Assembly (NCBI GenBank): GCA_020622085.1
Contig: JAHRYM010000001.1
Coordinates: forward strand, 2,273,620 to 2,337,619
Length of the DNA stretch: 64,000 bases
DNA from: Paracoccaceae bacterium
GTDB taxonomy: Bacteria > Pseudomonadota > Alphaproteobacteria > Rhodobacterales > Rhodobacteraceae
Direction: 5' to 3'
The position numbers and the translations under genes are program-made. The notes under the pieces were generated by a model, which saw only the letters and a program-made list of their open reading frames with translations, did no database searches and was not told the origin of the DNA. Positions 8,944 through 16,613 of the stretch are shown in pieces. Each line of letters starts with the position of its first letter. The first letter of the stretch is position 1.

Positions 8944-8977
8944 GGGTGGAATTGGGGTTAGGGTTTCAGTTCCACCC
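8944..8977. promoter_or_regulatory. Inverted repeat upstream of the early operon
   Basis: GGGTGGAA (8944-8951) and TTCCACCC (8970-8977) form an 8-bp inverted repeat with an 18-base spacer, about 80 bases upstream of the first early gene (9058). This is a plausible operator for early transcription. The rest of 8439-9057 holds no convincing gene. Confidence 0.4.
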
Positions 8978-9057
8978 TCCGCCTGTATTCCGCCCCTCGC
9001 GATCTGCTTCCCTCGCCCTGCCCCCGACAGGGGGTTCTGGGCAAAACGGAGCAGGCA

Positions 9058-9306
9058 ATGACACAACAAAAACCGGAGGCGGAACATGAACCGCTGAACC
9101 TTCTAGCCGACTGGATCAGCCGGGAACAGTTAGCGAAGGAATTGGGCCTCACATCAGACACGCTCGCCAGGTGGGAGGCGCGGCGTCTGGGTCCACCGTG
9201 CACACGCATAGGACGAAAGACGCTGTACCGCCGCGCATCCGTCCAGGACTGGATCCGTGCGCAAGAACAGGTGCACCCGGTGCGGAAGACACGGGGGCGA
9301 TCATGA
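9058..9306 (+). CDS. AlpA/MerR-like helix-turn-helix protein
   Basis: 82 residues with a winged-helix reader: ISREQLAKELGLTSDTLARW, then GPPCTRIGRKTLYRRASVQDWI, the layout of excisionase/AlpA-type proteins. It is the first gene of a chain in which each stop overlaps the next start (ATGA at 9303, 9545, 9937 and 12192). ACGGAG precedes the ATG. Likely role is early regulation or excision control. Confidence 0.7.
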   Translation: MTQQKPEAEHEPLNLLADWISREQLAKELGLTSDTLARWEARRLGPPCTRIGRKTLYRRASVQDWIRAQEQVHPVRKTRGRS

Positions 9307-9548
9307 GCCTGCCCAGCATCCGCCCATCCAACTGGCCCGCTGATCGCCTGGCCGAAGCCCGCGCCGTCATCGCCGACGTCGCCCATCACAGCGACCACCT
9401 GATCCGGCTCGCCTGCAATGTCCTGGCGATCCATGGCGTGACTGCCGACGAACGCAAGGACGCCCGCGTCTTGCTGCTTGTGGTCGATGCACGACAACCC
9501 GTCCGCCAAGCCCAACGCAGGGATCAGCACGAGGGGTTGGCACGATGA
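9303..9548 (+). CDS. Small hypothetical phage protein
   Basis: 81 residues starting MSLPSIRPSNWPADRLAEA. Helical with a charged tail, no recognised family. ATGA overlaps on both sides place it firmly in the early operon. Confidence 0.6.
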   Translation: MSLPSIRPSNWPADRLAEARAVIADVAHHSDHLIRLACNVLAIHGVTADERKDARVLLLVVDARQPVRQAQRRDQHEGLAR

Positions 9549-9940
9549 ACCGTCGCAGCACCCCCGAAGCCGATGCCCAGCGCGCCATCGTCAGCGCGTT
9601 GCGGTTCGCCCTGCCCCGCGACGCCATCGTGCATCATTGCGCCAACGAAGTGACCGAGGCCGGGCCACGTGGCGCACGACGCCAGGCAATCCTGGTCGGC
9701 ATGGGCGTCCATCCCGGCTTTGCCGATCTCGTCGTGATCTGTGGCGGCCGCGTGTTGTTCCTCGAGGTCAAAAGCCAGACGGGCCGCCTGCGCAAATCGC
9801 AGGAGGTCTTTCGCGACACTGTCGTCACCCAGGGCTTCGGCTGGGCGCTGGTGCGCAGCGTCGATGACGCGCTGGGCGCGCTGGCCGACAACGGCTTCAC
9901 CAGCCGTGTGCAGATCCCTACGCGGAGGGTCGCGCCATGA
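9545..9940 (+). CDS. VRR-NUC domain nuclease
   Basis: 131 residues. The pattern GVHPGFADLVVICGG followed by LFLEVKSQTGRLRKSQ is the VRR-NUC core (PD-(D/E)xK: Asp of ADL, Glu-x-Lys of EVK, Gln). Members are stand-alone phage nucleases associated with replication and junction processing. It is coupled to both neighbours by ATGA overlaps. Confidence 0.8.
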   Translation: MNRRSTPEADAQRAIVSALRFALPRDAIVHHCANEVTEAGPRGARRQAILVGMGVHPGFADLVVICGGRVLFLEVKSQTGRLRKSQEVFRDTVVTQGFGWALVRSVDDALGALADNGFTSRVQIPTRRVAP

Positions 9941-10932
9941 GCCACAAGGCCACTCTCTGGGCCATCGAACAGCGCGGGTTGAAGCCCACGACCAAGATCG
10001 TGCTCTGGCACCTCTGCGACCGCTTCAACCCTGATTTCGGCTGTTTTCCTTCGCAGGCCCGGCTTGCAGCGGATTGTGAAATCAGCCGGTCCACGCTGAA
10101 CGACCACCTCGACCGGCTGGAGGACGCAAAGCTGCTGCGCCGGGTGCCGCGCGTCGATCCGGTCACCAAGCGTCAGATGCCGACTCGCTACATCTTGGGG
10201 TTTGAGGATGCCTGTGCACCACATGATCCCGAGCCATGTCCGGAATCCGGACATGGAAGCTGGCTGGACTGCGACGATGACGATACCATCTCTGGCACCG
10301 GCAATCCTGACGACCCGTGTCCGGATACTAGACATGGAAACCCATCCAAAGCCGTGTCCGGTTTTTGCCCTGACCCGTGTCCGAAAAATGCCGAAAGCCG
10401 TGTCCGAAATCCGGACACTAACCTTGTAAGAGAACCCTTAAGTAGACCTGTAAAGGAGGAGGAGGGCGCGCAAGCCTGCGCGGCGATCTCTGATCAGTTC
10501 TTCGGGGAAGTGCTTTTGGCGCTGGGCCTCGACGCCACCGCCCTGCCTGGCTGGTGGCAAGGCTGGCCGCCCCGACTGCACGTCCAGCGCTGGCGCGACG
10601 AGCTGGGACTGAGCGAGGCAGAGATCGTGGCGGTGGCCGAGGCATCCCGCCAGGAACACCCCGAACCGCCCGATGGGCCGAAAGCGCTGGACCGCGCCAT
10701 GCAGCGTGCCGCCCAGCGCAAGGTCGAGGATGCGAGCCGGAAGCGGCGCAAACCCAAGGTTGCCCCCGCCCCTGCTGCCAAGCCGATCATCGACTTGCCT
10801 GCGTTTTACGCCAACCTCGTCAACGCCGACGGCTTTCTGCCGGTCAGCGCGATCAGCAACACGATGCGCGATGCCATGTTGGGCCGGGGGCTGGTTACTG
10901 CCGAACGCCTGCGCGAGCGGGGGATCCGGTGA
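9937..10932 (+). CDS. Winged-helix replication protein (lambda O-like organisation)
   Basis: 331 residues. The N-terminal ~85 residues form a winged helix of the phage replication type (FGCFPSQARLAADCEISRST, then NDHLDRLEDAKLLRRV). A low-complexity middle carries repeated PCP/HG motifs encoded by DNA repeats (see 10234-10420). The C-terminal part ends DLPAFYANLVNADGF with a short conserved tail. In lambda, the O gene contains its own origin iterons; the same layout is suggested here. The gene is coupled to the nuclease upstream and the methyltransferase downstream. Confidence 0.7.
   Translation: MSHKATLWAIEQRGLKPTTKIVLWHLCDRFNPDFGCFPSQARLAADCEISRSTLNDHLDRLEDAKLLRRVPRVDPVTKRQMPTRYILGFEDACAPHDPEPCPESGHGSWLDCDDDDTISGTGNPDDPCPDTRHGNPSKAVSGFCPDPCPKNAESRVRNPDTNLVREPLSRPVKEEEGAQACAAISDQFFGEVLLALGLDATALPGWWQGWPPRLHVQRWRDELGLSEAEIVAVAEASRQEHPEPPDGPKALDRAMQRAAQRKVEDASRKRRKPKVAPAPAAKPIIDLPAFYANLVNADGFLPVSAISNTMRDAMLGRGLVTAERLRERGIR
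10234..10420 (+). repeat. Intragenic iterons, candidate replication origin
   Basis: Five copies of CC[A/G]TGTCCG start at 10234, 10315, 10352, 10375 and 10398; the last three are spaced exactly 23 bases apart. The first is a perfect 23-base palindrome (10234-10256, 11-bp arms, one central base). The second and fifth are imperfect palindromes ending GACATGG and GGACAC. The array lies within the replication gene, followed by a stretch of lower G+C at 10420-10460. The arrangement resembles lambda ori inside gene O; origin function is inferred. Confidence 0.5.
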
Positions 10933-12195
10933 ATGGCATGGTGTCACGTCCCCGGCATGGATTGTCCCTCTGCGCAGGCGGCGGAGGCTTGGATCTGGGC
11001 CTCATGCTCGCCGAACCCGGATATCACACCCGCGCCTTTGTCGAATGGGAGGACTGGCCGCGCTCCGTCCTCATCGCCGCCCAGCGCGCCGGGTATTTCG
11101 CCCCAGCCCCGATCTGGGACGATCTCCGCAGTTTCGACGCCCGGGTCTTCCGCGGTGCCTTCAACATCGTTCTCGCCGGATATCCCTGCCAGCCCTTCAG
11201 CGCAGCTGGCAAACGCGCTGGCGCTGACGACCCGCGACACCTTTGGCCAGAGGTCGCCCGGGTCATCGGTGAATGTTCCCCCGAGTGGGTCTTCGTCGAG
11301 AACGTCCCCGGCCACGTCACCCTCGGCCTCGAAACCGTCCTGCGAGAGCTTTGGGGATTGGGCTACACGCCTGCGGCGGGTCTGTTCAGCGCGGCAGAAG
11401 TCGGCGCGCCGCACCAGCGGCTGCGGATCTTCATCCTGGCCCACACCGATGAGCCTGCATCCCGGCACGGATCGCTACAACCCGGCCGGGAACAGCGACT
11501 TCACCCGGAAGGCAGAGGCGCTGGCGCTGGGCATCAGGAACTGGTCGACGCCGAAAGCCACGGATGGCGCGAAGGGTGGACCGGGGCAGAGCTATGGCTC
11601 GGGCGGGATGCCACCCCTGCCCGCGCAGGCGGCGCAATGGCAGACGCCTGTGGCGGACGACCAGATGGATCGGCTGCGCGGCAAGATCAACAGCCGGGGC
11701 GAGCCGAAGTTGTCGGCGCAAGCGCTGCAATGGCCGACGCCTGCCGCACAGAACTGGAAAGGGTCGAGCGAGGCCAGCATCACCCGGGCCGATGGCAAAT
11801 CACGGATGGATATCCTGCATTACCGGGCGGAGCAGGGCTTCACCCGCCCGGACCCAACGATCACGCGGGATGGGCGGCAGTGCTTGCCACATGCCCCGAT
11901 CTCGCGCCCGCTGTGGGCTTCGATGATTGCCTCACATGGGCGCGTCGTCTCGCGGCGCATCCTGAAGGGCCGGTCGCGGCGGCGGCTGAACCCGCTCTTC
12001 GTCGGATGGTTGATGGGCTGGCCCATCGGGCACGCGCCTTGCGCCTGCTCGGCAACGGAGTTCACCCTCTGGCAGCGGCACATGCGTGGCGCACTCTTGC
12101 GGCTGCCCATGGCCTCGGGCCCGTGGATCTGGCGGCCGACGGACCAGGCCCAGCGCCCAACGCAAATGACACTGTTTGAAGGGATGCCACCATGA
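10929..12195 (+). CDS. C5 cytosine DNA methyltransferase with an internal +1 frame switch
   Basis: The first ~170 codons (frame of 10929) contain motif I (LCAGGGGLDLGL), the catalytic GYPCQPFSAAG (Cys about residue 87), FVENVPGH and QRLRIFILAH. From about 11445 the best codon use (high G+C at third positions) moves to the +1 frame. That frame has the W-P-T-P repeats and LNPLFVGWLMGWPIG common in phage C5 methyltransferases, and ends at 12195 with an ATGA overlap to the next gene. The original frame also stays open to 12179 and carries a motif-X-like LLGNGVHPLAAAHAW. It may be a frameshifted gene, a recoded gene or two fused halves. Start GTG 10929 overlaps the preceding stop; ATG 10938 is an alternative. 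Confidence 0.7.
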
Positions 12196-12872
12196 GCGTC
12201 CACGGCAAGATCGGCCGAACTGGCACCACGAAAATCAAACGCGCGCTGGGCGTACAGGCGGCACTGGAATGGGCATTCCGGGTCGAGCAGGCCCAGTTGG
12301 AATTGCCCCAGCGCAAGGACGGGGCCGAGGAAGGGTTTGGCTTCGGCCTGGAATACGTCTTGCTGCAACGCGCCATGCTGGGCTGCAAGGTCGATGGCGG
12401 CCAACATAAGATGGGCAGTTACACCCACCCCGACGCCGAGATCATCGCCGCTACCGTCGCCGGAATGCCCGACAGCCTCGGCGGCATCCGCATGGCGATC
12501 CAGGTGGCCGAACTGGCGCGGGCTGGCATGACCCCGGACTGGATGCCGGGCGTCGTCCCACGCTGTGTTCCGTTGGAAACCAAGAACAACCAGCATGGCG
12601 AACGGGCAAAGGCTATCGTCGTCGGCACCGAACGGGTGAAGACGCGCGGCAAATGGCGCACGGTCGAGTTGCTGGCCTGCCCGGTTACCTGGCGGCCACA
12701 TCCGGAACAGATCGCATCCGCCCGGCGCGGATATGAAGATTGGTGGCTAGCGCTTAACTGGGTGCGGGATGGGCTGGCGGCGGGCGGGATGCTTCGGGAG
12801 GTCGAGGTTAATGTCGCGATGCCAAAGGCTAAGCCTTGGATCGTGACACAACTTGGAGCAATCAGACGCTAG
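12192..12872 (+). CDS. Hypothetical phage early protein
   Basis: 226 residues starting MSVHGKIGRTGTTKIKRALG. No catalytic motif was recognised; the middle (GLEYVLLQRAMLGCKVDGG) and C-terminal tryptophan-rich part look globular. The start overlaps the +1-frame stop of the methyltransferase (ATGA), placing it last in the early operon before the restriction operon. Confidence 0.6.
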   Translation: MSVHGKIGRTGTTKIKRALGVQAALEWAFRVEQAQLELPQRKDGAEEGFGFGLEYVLLQRAMLGCKVDGGQHKMGSYTHPDAEIIAATVAGMPDSLGGIRMAIQVAELARAGMTPDWMPGVVPRCVPLETKNNQHGERAKAIVVGTERVKTRGKWRTVELLACPVTWRPHPEQIASARRGYEDWWLALNWVRDGLAAGGMLREVEVNVAMPKAKPWIVTQLGAIRR

Positions 12873-12929
12873 TAAAGACTGGCAAAGTCTGGCAGCTTCA
12901 CTCTGAACATTTCGAGAAGGAGCAGGTCC

Positions 12930-13139
12930 ATGACGGACCCTATTCTCACTTTGCCAGAGGTTGCGGTTTTGTTGAAGGTTGCCGAGAAAACTGTCTACAC
13001 GATGGCGCAGAAGGGCCAGATCCCGGCGTTCAAGGTGCGTGGGCAATGGCGGTTCAAACACGACGACCTTGTTGCGTGGATCGACGAGCAGAAGGCTGCA
13101 GCGAAGGCAAGCATCGGAAAAGGTGCTTCAGATGTCTGA
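12930..13139 (+). CDS. Excisionase-family helix-turn-helix protein heading the restriction operon
   Basis: 69 residues: LTLPEVAVLLKVAEKTVYTM, then QIPAFKVRGQWRFKHDDLVAWI, a classic excisionase/AlpA-type DNA reader. AAGGAG precedes the ATG by a normal distance. Its 3' end overlaps the Res start at 13132 by 8 bases. In this position it is more likely an operon regulator or targeting partner than an excisionase, because it is coupled to a restriction gene; this is inference. Confidence 0.75.
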   Translation: MTDPILTLPEVAVLLKVAEKTVYTMAQKGQIPAFKVRGQWRFKHDDLVAWIDEQKAAAKASIGKGASDV

Positions 13140-16100
13140 GCAGTTTTTTGAAAAGCCAATCCTGAATTCACCCTACGCATACCCGGGTAGGCATTGGGAA
13201 CTGGATCCCGATGGCCAGCCTACCAATCGCATTCTCAACAACCGGCGACGCTCGGACCTCATCACCCCGGTGCCAAGAACCAAGAAGCAAAAACAAAACA
13301 CGAAGCAGGGCGCCCTGCTTCTTGGTGCAAACGACGATCTTTCAACTGAGGATCAGGAATACAACCCAACCCCGATCATCAACGAGATCAGGGGCTATGT
13401 GGAAACCTGGCGCGGTTTGCCGAACCCCGATCAATGGCTGGTCACTCCAGAGACCGCCCGCCTGTTGCAGCATTGGCGACACCACAAGTTCGAGGGCATC
13501 CGCCCGTTCTTTTGCCAGATCGAAGCGGTGGAAACGGCCATCTGGCTGACCGAGGTTGCGCCCAAGATGGGGCCCCGTGTCGCCAAGTTCTGGGCGCACA
13601 TCAAGGGCGCCAACGAACAGGCCAACCCCGAACTGATGCGCCTTGCATTGAAGCTCGCGACCGGCGCGGGCAAGACCACAGTCATGGCCATGCTGATCGC
13701 CTGGCAGACAGTCAACGCCGTGCGTCATCCGAACAGCAAGCAATTCTCCAGCCGGTTCCTCATCGTTTCGCCCGGCATCACCATCCGCGACCGGTTGCGC
13801 GTCCTGCTGCCGAACGATCCCGAAAGCTACTATCGCAGCCGCGAGATCACGCCGCCCGACATGCTGCGCGATATTCAGTCCGCAAAGATCGTCATCACCA
13901 ACTACCACGCCTTCAAATTGCGCGAAAAACTGGTGATCGCCAAAGGCACCCGACAGGCACTCGAAGGCTGGCGCGGCGACAAGGTTCAGACGTTGGAGAC
14001 CGAAGGCGAGATGATCCAGCGGGTCATGGGCGACCTGATGGGCCAGAAGAACATCGTCGTTCTCAACGACGAGGCGCACCACTGCTATCGCGAGCGGGTC
14101 AAGGACGCCGTCGAAACCGAGGACGATCTGAAAGGCGACGACAAAAGCGAGGCCAAGGAAAACAACGAGGCCGCCCGGATGTGGATTTCCGGTCTGGAAG
14201 CGGTCAAGCGCAAGCTGGGCATCAGCCTGGTCTATGACCTGTCGGCCACGCCGTTCTTCCTGCGCGGCTCGGGCTACATCGAGGGCACGCTGTTCCCTTG
14301 GACGATGTCGGACTTCTCGCTCATGGACGCAATCGAATGCGGGATCGTGAAACTTCCGCGCGTGCCGGTGGCCGACAATATCGAAGGCGGCGACACGCCA
14401 AAGTTCCGCAATCTGTGGGAACATATCGGCAAGAAGCTTCCCAAAAAGGGCCGCGTCGCGGGCAAGGCACTCGATCCGCTCAGCCTGCCTGCCGAGTTAC
14501 TGACGGCGCTCGAGGCCCTCTACGGGCATTACGAAAAGACCTTCCACCTCTGGCAGGAAGAAGAAATCGGCGTCCCGCCGGTGTTCATCGTCGTCTGCAA
14601 CAATACAGCGACGTCGGAGCTGATCTACAAATACGTCTCTGGCTTTGACCGTGTCAGCGACGATGGCATCGAGACGACGCTGGAAAACGGCCGCCTCGCC
14701 CTGTTCCGGAACTATGACGATTTCGGCAACCGGATGCCGCGCCCGAACACCATCCTGATCGATTCAGCCCAACTCGAATCCGGCGAGGCGCTGGACAAGG
14801 ATTTCCGCGAAATGGCCGCGACGGAGATCGAGCAGTTCAAGCGCGAAATGGTCGAGCGTACGGGTGACATCACCGCCGGTGACAAGATCGACGAGTCCAC
14901 CCTGCTGCGCGAAGTGATGAACACCGTCGGCAAGAAGGGCAAGTTGGGCGAACAGATCCGCTGCGTTGTCTCTGTCTCGATGCTGACCGAAGGCTGGGAT
15001 GCCAACACCGTCACCCACGTTCTTGGCGTCCGCGCTTTCGGCACGCAGCTTCTGTGCGAACAGGTCGTCGGTCGCGCGCTGCGCCGCCAGTCGTATGAAC
15101 TGAACGAAGAAGGTCTGTTCAACGTCGAATACGCTGATGTCCTTGGCATCCCCTTCGACTTCGCCGCCAAACCTGTCGTGTCGCCCCCGGCCAAGCCCCG
15201 CGAAACCGTCCGCGTTCATGCGGTCAAGCCCGACCGCGATGCGTTGGAAATCACCTTCCCCCGCGTCGAAGGCTACCGCGTCGAGTTGCCCGATGAACGG
15301 CTTGAGGCGAGCTTCGGCCCCGACCATGTGCTGGAACTGACCCCGAAACTGCTGGGACCATCCAGCACCACCAATCAGGGCATCATCGGCGAGGGCGTCG
15401 ATCTGACCCTCGCGCATCTGGAGGACATGCGCTCGTCCACCATTCTGTTCCACCTGGCGCGGCACCTGCTTTACACCAAGTACCGCGATCCGGGCGAGGA
15501 ACCGAAGCTCCACCTCTTCGGCCAGCTGAAACGCATCACCCGCCAATGGCTCGATGGCGGCTATCTGAAATGCACCGGCGGCACCTATCCCGCCCAACTG
15601 GTCTACAAGGAAATCGCCGACATGGCGGCCGAGCGGATCAAGGCGGCAATCACCCTGACCCTGCAAGGCGAACACCCTGTCAAGGCCATCCTCGACGCCT
15701 ACAACCCCACTGGCACCACCGCCTTCGTCAACTTCACCACCTCCAAGGAACTGCGCTACCAGACAGCCCCGAACAAATCCCACGTCAACTGGGTGGTCTG
15801 CGACAGCGATTGGGAGGCCGAGTTCGCCCGCGTCGCCGAAGGCCACCCCAGCGTTCTGTCCTACGTCAAGAACCAGGGGCTGGGCCTCGAGGTGCCCTAC
15901 CTTTACGGCTCCACACCTCGCAAATACATCCCCGACTTCATCGTGCAGATCGACGATGGTCGCGATGATCCGCTGAACCTGATTGTGGAGATCAAGGGCT
16001 ACCGCGGCGAGGATGCCAAGGACAAAGCCAACACCATGCGCAGCTATTGGGTGCCCGGCGTCAACAACCTTGAAAAGTTTGGGCGCTGGGCTTTCGCTGA

Positions 16101-16194
16101 GTTTACAGCCGTCTACGAGATAGAGGCAGAGTTCGACAAACTCCTTGAAACGCTGGGTGCAGCTCCGGCACGTCAGGGGGATCTGATCGAATGA
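13132..16194 (+). CDS. Type III-like restriction helicase-endonuclease (Res)
   Basis: 1020 residues starting MSEQFFEKPILNSPY, a start I recall for the BPTD_3080 restriction endonuclease family. Walker A is ATGAGKTTVM (about residue 176), DEAH-type motif NDEAHHCY (about 313), ATPFFLRG and motif VI QVVGRALRR. Near the C terminus PDFIVQIDDG and IVEIKGYRG (about 933-956) form a PD-(D/E)xK nuclease. It should translocate on DNA and cut unmodified sites, in partnership with the methyltransferase at 16614. ATG 13132 fits the family start. The stop overlaps the next ATG. Confidence 0.85.
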   Translation: MSEQFFEKPILNSPYAYPGRHWELDPDGQPTNRILNNRRRSDLITPVPRTKKQKQNTKQGALLLGANDDLSTEDQEYNPTPIINEIRGYVETWRGLPNPDQWLVTPETARLLQHWRHHKFEGIRPFFCQIEAVETAIWLTEVAPKMGPRVAKFWAHIKGANEQANPELMRLALKLATGAGKTTVMAMLIAWQTVNAVRHPNSKQFSSRFLIVSPGITIRDRLRVLLPNDPESYYRSREITPPDMLRDIQSAKIVITNYHAFKLREKLVIAKGTRQALEGWRGDKVQTLETEGEMIQRVMGDLMGQKNIVVLNDEAHHCYRERVKDAVETEDDLKGDDKSEAKENNEAARMWISGLEAVKRKLGISLVYDLSATPFFLRGSGYIEGTLFPWTMSDFSLMDAIECGIVKLPRVPVADNIEGGDTPKFRNLWEHIGKKLPKKGRVAGKALDPLSLPAELLTALEALYGHYEKTFHLWQEEEIGVPPVFIVVCNNTATSELIYKYVSGFDRVSDDGIETTLENGRLALFRNYDDFGNRMPRPNTILIDSAQLESGEALDKDFREMAATEIEQFKREMVERTGDITAGDKIDESTLLREVMNTVGKKGKLGEQIRCVVSVSMLTEGWDANTVTHVLGVRAFGTQLLCEQVVGRALRRQSYELNEEGLFNVEYADVLGIPFDFAAKPVVSPPAKPRETVRVHAVKPDRDALEITFPRVEGYRVELPDERLEASFGPDHVLELTPKLLGPSSTTNQGIIGEGVDLTLAHLEDMRSSTILFHLARHLLYTKYRDPGEEPKLHLFGQLKRITRQWLDGGYLKCTGGTYPAQLVYKEIADMAAERIKAAITLTLQGEHPVKAILDAYNPTGTTAFVNFTTSKELRYQTAPNKSHVNWVVCDSDWEAEFARVAEGHPSVLSYVKNQGLGLEVPYLYGSTPRKYIPDFIVQIDDGRDDPLNLIVEIKGYRGEDAKDKANTMRSYWVPGVNNLEKFGRWAFAEFTAVYEIEAEFDKLLETLGAAPARQGDLIE

Positions 16195-16610
16195 GGCCTC
16201 GGTTTTCCAGCTTCCGCAAGTCGCACAAGGAATGGTGTCTGCTGATCGACGGAAAGGAACCGTCGACAAACAAGACCCACAACAAGCTGCCCAATCATGA
16301 CGCCGCGGGCATCGAATGGTGGTATGAGGCTGACAAGCTCCATGACAGCGAGACGACCCGCAATCTCGCCTATCTGGTCACCTATCTCGAAGTCTTCGGC
16401 CCGCGCCTGTCCATGAAGGGACTCGGCGTGCATGAAGGCTGGGTCTACCCCGACCGTGCCATCATGCGCTCGCTGCATGCGGACGGGGTGATTGCGGACG
16501 ACGGCACCGCATTCGTCCTTACGCCCAAAGGCCACGCACTGGTCGCGCCTTGGCTCGTGCCGGACGCTACCACATTTCGCCGGGTGACCGGCACAGAACA
16601 GAAGGGCTGA
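16191..16610 (+). CDS. Small protein between Res and Mod
   Basis: 139 residues starting MRPRFSSFRKSHKEW. No family was recognised. It is rich in Trp and His (GIEWWYEADKLHD) and ends with a short winged-helix-like stretch (DGTAFVLTPKGHALVAPW). The ATGA overlap with Res and 3-base gap to Mod show it is made with them. It could be a specificity or assembly subunit; nothing in the sequence proves this. Confidence 0.6.
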   Translation: MRPRFSSFRKSHKEWCLLIDGKEPSTNKTHNKLPNHDAAGIEWWYEADKLHDSETTRNLAYLVTYLEVFGPRLSMKGLGVHEGWVYPDRAIMRSLHADGVIADDGTAFVLTPKGHALVAPWLVPDATTFRRVTGTEQKG

Positions 16611-16613
16611 CCC

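Noticed and set aside
10554-10928. Longer N terminus for the C5 methyltransferase
   Set aside because: It lies within the replication gene in another frame and is Arg/Ala-rich, without motif; start at 10929 follows the stop of that gene.
12979-13131. Longer N terminus for Res
   Set aside because: It overlaps the HTH gene in another frame and is basic low-complexity; the family start is MSEQFFEKP at 13132.
14764-16269. 501-residue minus-strand frame
   Set aside because: Antisense to Res; no ribosome site or motif, typical of G+C-rich shadow frames.
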